Source: Bacteroidales bacterium (GTDB lineage Bacteria; Bacteroidota; Bacteroidia; Bacteroidales; UBA7960). Taken from it: a stretch of 6,659 bases of DNA. Below the pieces are notes generated by a model, which saw only the letters and a list, made by a program, of their open reading frames with translations, searched no databases and was not told where the DNA came from. The position numbers and the translations under genes were made by a program. Within the stretch, counting starts at the first letter, position 1; each line of letters begins with the position of its first letter. The stretch lies in NCBI GenBank assembly GCA_007124575.1, contig SLEW01000108.1, forward strand, positions 1-6,659, read 5' to 3'. This document shows positions 1 through 4,307 of the stretch, piece after piece.

Positions 1-1
1 C

Positions 2-1225
2 CCCAAAGATATTGTGGTGCCCTCATCGCAGGAGATCTTCCTCGGCACCAAGGCCACCCAGTTCATGTTCCTGGTAAGGGCCTTCTTTATCCTTATAGGT
101 ATTGAGTCGCTTAAAAGAGCTATTGTGGGATACAATACCGGTGGGGAGATCGACAGTTTTTACCCGCTGCTTGGCTACCTGGGCATCGTAGCCTCCATCA
201 TCCTGATCGACCACCGTGCAAAAATTGACAATAAAGGGCGGTACATCCGGAAAGGGGTATTTGAGACAGCCATGATCCTTCTGCTTCTGGTTGTCTCTTA
301 CCATATCGCTGAATGGATCAGGCCCATAATTGCCCTGCCTGAGATCTTCTTTGCGATGATCCTGTCGGTAAGCCTGGGGATGCTCATGATGCGCTGGAAG
401 TTTGGCCCCACCATCCGGGCGTTGCTGTTCGCCGGCATCCCTGTGGTGCTGGCCTCCAACTTCATGGTGGGCGGCTCGCGTATTGCAGAAGCCTTCCAGT
501 TGAGTGGCATGAATGCCGTGTTGTCTTTCGGATTTTTCGGTCAGCTGTTCTGGATGTTCGGAGGTCTGGCTTTGCTGATCTGGCTGGGCCTTGCCAACCA
601 CATCCGCAACCTGGCCCCGGGTATGGCAGGCTCGCTGTCACACTCGGGTCTTACCGGTGCCTGTACAGCGGGCGACCTGGGCCCGGAGGCCGCTGTCAGA
701 GCACCCATCATGATCAACGTGCCTTTTATCGGCCATATCTTCGTGTTTTCTATCCTGGCAGCCAGTGCCACAGCCGGCAAGCTGCTCTTACCATGGGCCA
801 TTGCCGTGGTAGCAGCCGGTGTCATCCTCACATTTATGGCACTGAGAACTTTGCGCGGCGCCAAGGGACGGGAAACCCCTGAGATCCGCGGGTTGATGCT
901 CTTCTCCCTGGGATGGCAGCTGGTAGCCGTATTCGGTGGCCTGCTCATCCTCAGCGTGAGCGGCATGGGCCTCGGTGATGCCGTCATGGCCAACTCATCA
1001 GCCATATCCCACTTCGGTCTGTTTGCCGCCATCCAGGGTGGCATGTTCGGAGAACAAGCCGCCGGCCTGATCGCCTTCGTCTTTGCCATGCCATTCCTCG
1101 TGCACCCGCTGGTGTTCGGCATCTTTGGCAGAACAGCCGAAAACAAAGGCGTCATGCCCAAAAGAATCGTCTACGGACTCGCCCTGCTGGGATTGGGAGG
1201 GATATTGTATGCGATGATTGCATAG
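2..1225 (+). CDS. Multi-pass inner-membrane protein of unknown function (5' partial)
   Basis: I do not recognise this family. The frame is open from base 2 with no stop before the left edge, and the residues before the first possible start (GTG at 14) already look like coding sequence, so the true start probably lies upstream. At least 407 residues are visible. Counting from the GTG, about 11 hydrophobic segments can be seen, near residues 19-37, 47-66, 83-102, 109-127, 133-152, 170-194, 236-254, 257-277, 293-315, 348-371 and 385-402. The longest polar stretch (about 200-235) contains a Gly/Ala-rich loop with the motif AGDLGPEAAV, whose GDLGPE core could line a pore or bind a ligand. Basic residues cluster in short loops (HRAK, RKG, RTLRGAKGR), as expected for cytoplasmic loops. 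The C-terminus is hydrophobic. A transporter or channel-like role is a guess from topology alone. There is no co-directional gene close enough downstream to form an operon. Confidence 0.85.
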   Translation, partial: PKDIVVPSSQEIFLGTKATQFMFLVRAFFILIGIESLKRAIVGYNTGGEIDSFYPLLGYLGIVASIILIDHRAKIDNKGRYIRKGVFETAMILLLLVVSYHIAEWIRPIIALPEIFFAMILSVSLGMLMMRWKFGPTIRALLFAGIPVVLASNFMVGGSRIAEAFQLSGMNAVLSFGFFGQLFWMFGGLALLIWLGLANHIRNLAPGMAGSLSHSGLTGACTAGDLGPEAAVRAPIMINVPFIGHIFVFSILAASATAGKLLLPWAIAVVAAGVILTFMALRTLRGAKGRETPEIRGLMLFSLGWQLVAVFGGLLILSVSGMGLGDAVMANSSAISHFGLFAAIQGGMFGEQAAGLIAFVFAMPFLVHPLVFGIFGRTAENKGVMPKRIVYGLALLGLGGILYAMIA

Positions 1226-1238
1226 TTAAGATTAGTAG

Positions 1239-1258
1239 GGACAGCACTTGGGCTGTCC
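1239..1258. other. Perfect 7-bp stem-loop after the membrane-protein gene
   Basis: GGACAGC (1239-1245) and GCTGTCC (1252-1258) form a perfect stem around a 6-base loop, 13 bases after the stop codon. No T-run follows (the next bases are GAGGG), so this is not a standard intrinsic terminator. It may protect the mRNA 3' end, or it may be a worn REP/MITE-like palindrome. The sequence alone does not decide between these. Confidence 0.4.
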
Positions 1259-1283
1259 GAGGGTTGAGGTTACCTGACGTACA

Positions 1284-1296
1284 AATGATAATCATT
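1284..1296. promoter_or_regulatory. Fur-box-core-like palindrome
   Basis: AATGATAATCATT is a perfect 6-1-6 inverted repeat. It is identical to the central 13 bases of the classical 19-bp Fur box, but the outer three bases on each side do not match. It lies 58 bases after the membrane-protein stop and about 150 bases before the tRNA gene, with no clear promoter touching it. It could therefore be a Fur-family operator for an unseen transcript or a chance palindrome. Confidence 0.3.
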
Positions 1297-1309
1297 GGTA
1301 GCGTGATGT

Positions 1310-1389
1310 GTTGAGGGGTTAAAGGGTTAAGGAGTTATAGGGTTATGGGGTTAATCGGTTGCCTGGTTAATGGTTCGGCCGGTTAAAGG
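1310..1389 (-). repeat. Octamer array A: ten degenerate 8-base units, inverted orientation
   Basis: From 1310 the sequence divides without gaps into ten 8-base units, eight of which begin GTTA or GTTG followed by variable bases (for example GTTAAAGG, GTTATAGG, GTTAATCG), plus GTTAAAGG again at the end. One unit (TTCGGCCG, 1374-1381) is degenerate. On the minus strand nine of ten units end in AAC, mostly TAAC, with a C-rich first half. Unit CCTATAAC (minus strand, 1334-1341) recurs exactly in arrays B and C. A period of 8 is not a multiple of three, so this is not coding. The array sits between the membrane-protein gene and the tRNA promoter. Its orientation is opposite to the two arrays that precede genes. 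Confidence 0.8.
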
Positions 1390-1425
1390 TTATAATAGGC
1401 ATATGATGCCCTGCGGATTTTTTTA

Positions 1426-1433
1426 TAAATTTG
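1426..1433 (+). promoter_or_regulatory. Bacteroidota -7 element for the tRNA gene
   Basis: TAAATTTG matches TAnnTTTG fully and ends 16 bases before the tRNA 5' end, a sensible place for a short tRNA leader. It follows a T-rich tract. I do not see a good -33 TTTG at the expected distance upstream, so the call rests on the -7 match and its position. Confidence 0.5.
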
Positions 1434-1449
1434 CATCACCATCACAGGA

Positions 1450-1524
1450 CGGGGTGTAGCGCAGCCCGGTTAGCGCGCGTCGTTCGGGACGACGAGGTCG
1501 GAGGTTCGAATCCTCTCACCCCGA
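1450..1524 (+). tRNA. tRNA-Pro, anticodon CGG
   Basis: The cloverleaf folds completely. The acceptor stem CGGGGTG (1450-1456) pairs with CACCCCG (1517-1523), followed by discriminator A1524. The D stem GCGC (1459-1462) pairs with GCGC (1473-1476). The anticodon stem CGTCG/CGACG (1478-1482 and 1490-1494) encloses the loop TTCGGGA with anticodon CGG at 1485-1487. The T stem GGAGG/CCTCT (1500-1504 and 1512-1516, one G-T pair) encloses TTCGAAT. Anticodon CGG reads proline codon CCG. The bases after the discriminator are CAA, so CCA is not encoded and must be added by the CCA-adding enzyme. The gene stands alone, between its own -7-like element and a strong terminator. Confidence 0.97.
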
Positions 1525-1540
1525 CAATAAATAGCAAAAG

Positions 1541-1576
1541 CCGCTGTAAGTCAACATATTACAGCGGTATTTTTTT
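1541..1576 (+). terminator. Intrinsic terminator of the tRNA-Pro gene
   Basis: CCGCTGTAA (1541-1549) and TTACAGCGG (1559-1567) form a perfect 9-bp stem with a 9-base loop, followed by TATTTTTTT. It starts 17 bases after the tRNA, so the tRNA transcript is probably monocistronic. The next gene then needs its own promoter. Confidence 0.9.
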
Positions 1577-1664
1577 GTGGATTTCCTGGTAGACATTTGA
1601 GTTGTTATGGGTGTTTATCTGAATGCGGTTAGAAAGAAGTCCTGCGACTTAACCCTGACTTAAA

Positions 1665-2162
1665 ATGAAGGTTTTTTATATGATTATCGCCTTGATTGCC
1701 CCATTGATTCTGATTGCTTACTCAAATGATGATGCAACACCAGAACCCAACAGGGAACTGGATAAAAACATAGTATTATCCCTTGTAAACGAATACAGAA
1801 CAACAGGAGCAGATTGTGGCGAGGAATACCATGCCCCGGTTGATCCCTTGCAATGGAACGACAAATTGCAATCCGCTGCCCAGGCCCATAGCGACGACAT
1901 TCACGAGAACGAATTCATGGGCCATTCAGGAAGTGACGGATCTTCTCCCGGTGATAGGTTGAACAGGGTTGATTATCACTGGAGCACATATGGAGAGAAT
2001 GTTGCCATGGGCGAAACGCTGACCGAAGAAACCGTAGTTGATGGATGGATGGCAAGCCCAAGTCATTGCAAAAACATCATGAACGGTTCGTTTGAAGAAA
2101 TGGCTGTTGCCAGAACGGAAATGTACTGGACTCAAGTGTTTGCCCGCGCAATCGCTCCATAG
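1665..2162 (+). CDS. Secreted CAP/SCP-domain (YkwD-like) protein with altered lipobox
   Basis: This 165-residue protein consists of a signal sequence and one CAP (SCP/PR1, cysteine-rich secretory protein) domain at about residues 36-160, the usual size for bacterial single-domain members. Family hallmarks are clear. His75 lies in AQAHSDDI, His87 in MGHSG (followed by the DGSSPGDR loop), Glu111 in YGENVA, and His134 in SPSHCKNIMN. Two cysteines (51 and 135) occupy the positions that commonly form a disulfide in this family, and WTQVF (155-159) is the conserved last strand. Biochemical roles of bacterial CAP proteins are mostly unknown; the domain is extracytoplasmic. The N-terminus (MKVFYMIIALIAPLILIAYS) looks like a lipoprotein signal, but the expected cysteine is Tyr19 (TAC, 1719-1721). 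The start is ATG without a Shine-Dalgarno sequence. The gene is isolated, following a terminator. Confidence 0.93.
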   Translation: MKVFYMIIALIAPLILIAYSNDDATPEPNRELDKNIVLSLVNEYRTTGADCGEEYHAPVDPLQWNDKLQSAAQAHSDDIHENEFMGHSGSDGSSPGDRLNRVDYHWSTYGENVAMGETLTEETVVDGWMASPSHCKNIMNGSFEEMAVARTEMYWTQVFARAIAP

Positions 2163-2213
2163 CCCGGGTAACTGCATTCAGTGATTTGCTCATAGCACGA
2201 AAGCTACCATTTA

Positions 2214-2293
2214 CATATAACCCTATAACCCATTAACATTTCAACTTTTCGACATTTCGTCCTTTTGTCTTTTCGGCATTTCGACATTTTGAC
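2214..2293 (+). repeat. Octamer array B: ten 8-base units before the solute-binding protein gene
   Basis: The sequence reads as ten gapless 8-base units. The first four end in AAC (for example CATATAAC, CCTATAAC, CCATTAAC, ATTTCAAC). The last six end in GAC, GTC or GGC behind a T-rich half (for example TTTTCGAC, ATTTCGTC, CTTTTGTC, ATTTCGAC, ATTTTGAC). The array ends 6 bases before the ATG at 2300 and so fills the ribosome-proximal leader. It shares the 13-mer ATAACCCTATAAC with array A (inverted there) and the 12-mer GACATTTTGACA with array C. It is not coding. Confidence 0.85.
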
Positions 2294-2299
2294 ATTAAT

Positions 2300-3196
2300 A
2301 TGAAAACACAAAACCTTATTACCCCCGCATTCAGGACGGCACTTGTTATGGTTGCCATCGCCACAACTGCCCTGCTTAGTGCTTGTGCAGATGAACCTTC
2401 TCCGGCCGACAAAGGAGACCCCTGGACTGAAGTGCTCAAACAAGGTCACGGAACCCTGAAAGCACTTTATGTGCCTGCAGAAGGATTTGCCTACCGCGAC
2501 GAAGAGGGCAGACTAACCGGCGTGACCGTGGAGTTAATCAGGGATCTGGCTGCATTTGTAAACGAAGAGCACGGTGTGGCCCTGAAAGTAGAATTCGAAA
2601 AAGAAGAAGACTGGAGCGTTTTTTACAACCGAATAGTAAATGGAGGGGACGGTTTGATCGGTTTCGGGAATGTCACCATCACGGAAGAACGGAAAAACGA
2701 ACTGGCTTTCAGTCCGCCGTACATGAACAACATCGCCTCCCTTATCACACACCAGGATGTGCCGGAACTTAACAGCTTTGATGAGCTGAGCTCCGCATTT
2801 GAAGGGATGAAGGCCCTGGCTTTTGAAGGCACGCTGCACGAAAAACGCCTGAGAATGCTGGTAGAAAAACACATCCCGGCCGCTGAGGTACATTTCGCTG
2901 CTTCCAATGATGAGATTGTGGAACGCGTGAGCGCAAACAATACGTATTTCGCATACATAGACCTATACAATTTTTTCCGTGCTACCAACAGGGGCGAACC
3001 CATCAAACGGCATCATATGGGAGATGAAGCAGCAGAACAATTCGGCTATGTGATGCCCCTGAAAACGACCTGGGATGAGGTCACCGAGCAATATTTCTCG
3101 CATAATAACGGCTTAACTGAATCAACACGGTACAGGCACATCATGGAAAAACACCTCGGTAAGGACTTGGCAACACTGCTTATTGACGGCAACTAA
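2300..3196 (+). CDS. Solute-binding protein family 3 lipoprotein (orphan)
   Basis: A 298-residue periplasmic-binding-protein-like lipoprotein. The signal peptide ends in a good lipobox, Leu26-Ser-Ala-Cys29, so the mature N-terminal Cys29 should be lipidated; it is followed by ADEPS, a short acidic tail. The rest matches SBP family 3 (amino-acid-binding type). The opening strand is TLKALYVP (52-59). YRDEEGRLTGVTVELIRDLA (65-84) corresponds to the family's D.xG...G...dl motif, GDGLIGFGNVTITEER (116-131) is the GxxD...t..R region with Arg131 as the likely ligand carboxylate binder, and FSPPYMNN (137-144) is the FSxPY motif. FEGTLHEKRL (175-184) is the second-lobe loop, and Asp221 may be a second-lobe ligand contact. 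No ABC permease or ATPase, and no lytic transglycosylase domain (as in MltF), is attached or adjacent. It may act as a sensor or scavenging protein, but its ligand cannot be read from the sequence. The ATG directly follows array B, with no Shine-Dalgarno sequence. Confidence 0.88.
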   Translation: MKTQNLITPAFRTALVMVAIATTALLSACADEPSPADKGDPWTEVLKQGHGTLKALYVPAEGFAYRDEEGRLTGVTVELIRDLAAFVNEEHGVALKVEFEKEEDWSVFYNRIVNGGDGLIGFGNVTITEERKNELAFSPPYMNNIASLITHQDVPELNSFDELSSAFEGMKALAFEGTLHEKRLRMLVEKHIPAAEVHFAASNDEIVERVSANNTYFAYIDLYNFFRATNRGEPIKRHHMGDEAAEQFGYVMPLKTTWDEVTEQYFSHNNGLTESTRYRHIMEKHLGKDLATLLIDGN

Positions 3197-3282
3197 CATT
3201 TATGGCAACTACTGTTTTGGCCCCCTATCAGACATCAGGATCATATAAATTGGATAACGCAAATAAAAAATCTGTCCCTTAA

Positions 3283-3315
3283 TTTGCTTTTTTCACAACA
3301 AAACATTTATATTTG
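3283..3315 (+). promoter_or_regulatory. Bacteroidota-type promoter for the 3445 gene
   Basis: TTTG (3283-3286) and TATATTTG (3308-3315), separated by 21 bases, match the Bacteroidota -33/-7 consensus TTTG and TAnnTTTG. Transcription would start at about 3321-3323, giving a leader of about 120 bases that contains a hairpin and octamer array C. This is the best promoter in the window. The spacer 3197-3282 before it holds nothing else that I can identify, including no convincing terminator for the preceding gene. Confidence 0.65.
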
Positions 3316-3321
3316 TGCATT

Positions 3322-3344
3322 GGTAATGTTATGAATACATTACC
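3322..3344 (+). promoter_or_regulatory. Stem-loop at the predicted transcript 5' end
   Basis: GGTAATGT (3322-3329) and ACATTACC (3337-3344) form a perfect 8-bp inverted repeat around TATGAAT. It begins almost exactly where transcription from the TTTG/TATATTTG promoter should start. It could be a 5'-end-protecting hairpin in the RNA or a dimeric operator in the DNA. A related half-site (GTAACATTGG, 3348-3357) follows. Confidence 0.45.
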
Positions 3345-3364
3345 CATGTAACATTGGCAAAAGC

Positions 3365-3428
3365 GGCTTAACCTCTTAACCCCCTAACAATCTAACAACC
3401 TAGCCTATAACCCTTTTGACATTTTGAC
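3365..3428 (+). repeat. Octamer array C: eight 8-base units in the leader of the 3445 gene
   Basis: Units read GGCTTAAC, CTCTTAAC, CCCCTAAC, AATCTAAC, AACCTAGC, CTATAACC, CTTTTGAC and ATTTTGAC, all on one 8-base grid. The sixth unit is slipped by one base (CCTATAAC lies at 3404-3411), but the grid recovers in the next unit. As in array B, AAC-type units come first and TTGAC-type units come nearest the start codon, which is 16 bases downstream. The array lies inside the predicted transcript. Confidence 0.85.
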
Positions 3429-3444
3429 AAAATATTACAAACAC

Positions 3445-4188
3445 ATGAACAAACTCCCATTACTTTTCCTTCTTACCCTATTTACCGCATCTTTCAGTCT
3501 GGCCCAGGGTCTGATCCTGCTGGATGCCGAGAATAACGACATTACCGGCGACACCCTCTTTGTCTTTGGAGATGCCAGTGCCAACATTATCAAAGGTGAG
3601 ATATTTTTTCACAACGACTCTGATGAAGATATGCAGGTGTTGGTCAGGAAAATTGAGGTCGACATCCTGGAGGGCACATACAATGCGTTTTGCTGGAATA
3701 ATTATTGTTTCACGCCGGATGTCTACGAAATTACTGATCCCATTATCCTGGGACCCGGGGAGACCTCCGGCGAAAATGATTTTTATGTGGAGTACTATCC
3801 GGGTGACCAGGTGGGTGTCAGCATCATCTCCTATGAATTTTTCAGCAGGAACGACGGGTTTGAAGAGGTGATGGTCACGGTGGTGATTGAAACAGAGGAT
3901 ACTACCAATATCCCTTTCCTTTCCGGTGAAAACCAGGCCCCGGTGACCATCCACCCTAATCCGGCATCATCCATCGCCGTGTTTTCCCATAATCTGCAAA
4001 ATGTAACAGGAAGCGCCACCCTGACAATCCACACTATCGACGGAGCACTGGTTGAACGTTTTCATATCGATCTGCAAAACAGCACGCTTAATCTTGACAT
4101 CAGCCATTATCCCGATGGATTATATCTATATAACCTGAGAACGGATGCCGGGCAAAGATCATCCGGGAAACTGATGATCAGAAAATAG
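3445..4188 (+). CDS. Small T9SS type A cargo protein with Cys-Trp...Cys motif
   Basis: A 247-residue secreted protein. I chose ATG 3445 over an in-frame TTG at 3424 because it gives a standard signal peptide (MNKLPLLFLLTLFTASFSLA, probable cleavage after Ala20) and because the TTG lies inside array C. Residues 21-155 form a beta-rich domain of unknown function with FCWNNYCF (82-89); Cys83 and Cys88 may form a disulfide. It is followed by a Gly-Pro-Gly-rich turn and a GVSIISYEFF strand, a layout I associate with uncharacterised Bacteroidota cargo proteins. Residues 167-247 are a T9SS type A sorting domain. It opens with VTIHPNPAS, continues with the IHTIDGALV strand and LDISHYPDGLYLYNLRT, and ends SSGKLMIRK. 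The protein should cross the outer membrane by T9SS, lose this domain and be released or attached to the surface. It has its own promoter and lies 119 bases before another T9SS cargo gene. Confidence 0.9.
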   Translation: MNKLPLLFLLTLFTASFSLAQGLILLDAENNDITGDTLFVFGDASANIIKGEIFFHNDSDEDMQVLVRKIEVDILEGTYNAFCWNNYCFTPDVYEITDPIILGPGETSGENDFYVEYYPGDQVGVSIISYEFFSRNDGFEEVMVTVVIETEDTTNIPFLSGENQAPVTIHPNPASSIAVFSHNLQNVTGSATLTIHTIDGALVERFHIDLQNSTLNLDISHYPDGLYLYNLRTDAGQRSSGKLMIRK

Positions 4189-4224
4189 CAGCCTTACGGA
4201 TTATATCCCGGGTTGTTCCCGTCT

Positions 4225-4236
4225 GAAATATATTTC
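4225..4236 (+). promoter_or_regulatory. 12-bp palindrome with -7-like sequence before the 4308 gene
   Basis: GAAATATATTTC is a perfect 12-bp palindrome. Its right half gives TATATTTC (4229-4236), one base off TAnnTTTG, and a start near 4243 would give a leader of about 65 bases. No -33 TTTG lies at the right distance, so this is a weak promoter candidate. The rest of 4189-4307 contains a 4-bp GC hairpin (4209-4221) and a 7-T run (4245-4251) too far from it to be a clear terminator, so read-through from the 3445 gene is possible. Confidence 0.25.
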
Positions 4237-4307
4237 CCTGGATCTTTTTTTCTGACCAATCACTTCACCAGCCTTAAAAACCCATTTTAAACAAACAAAA
4301 AAACATC

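Noticed and set aside
23..1161. Long minus-strand open frames opposite the membrane-protein gene
   Set aside because: They are antisense shadows. Their translations are rich in His, Pro, Arg and Gln without domain signals, while the + frame has clear membrane segments.
1310..1397. Telomere-like or CRISPR-like repeat
   Set aside because: The GGTTAA-rich look recalls telomere repeats, but units are degenerate 8-mers at an internal position. There are no long identical repeats or unique spacers, as a CRISPR array would need.
1450..1524. tRNA gene as an integration site of a mobile element
   Set aside because: No integrase gene and no duplicated tRNA 3' end are seen in the window. The flanking array does not resemble an attachment-site repeat.
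1592..1623. Promoter for the CAP gene (TTTG 1596-1599 with TATCTGAA, or GACATTTG as a -7 element)
   Set aside because: GACATTTG (1592-1599) is one base off the -7 consensus, but neither option has a correctly spaced partner element. A promoter must exist between the terminator and 1665, but I cannot place it.
2185..2212. Promoter upstream of the solute-binding protein gene (TTTG 2185-2188 with TACCATTT 2205-2212)
   Set aside because: The spacer is only 16 bases and the -7 candidate misses two of the six fixed bases, so the promoter for 2300 remains unassigned.
2234..2449. Minus-strand open frames reading across array B
   Set aside because: The translation is low-complexity (repeated Lys, Cys and Arg words) produced by the 8-base array. 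An 8-base period rotates through all frames, so this is not a real protein.
3424..3444. TTG at 3424 as the start of the T9SS cargo gene
   Set aside because: It would add seven polar residues (with two lysines or histidines) before a complete signal peptide, and it lies inside octamer array C. ATG 3445 gives a standard signal peptide.
4209..4251. Intrinsic terminator between the two T9SS cargo genes
   Set aside because: The CGGG/CCCG stem is only 4 bp and the T-run begins 24 bases after it, so it does not make a credible terminator.
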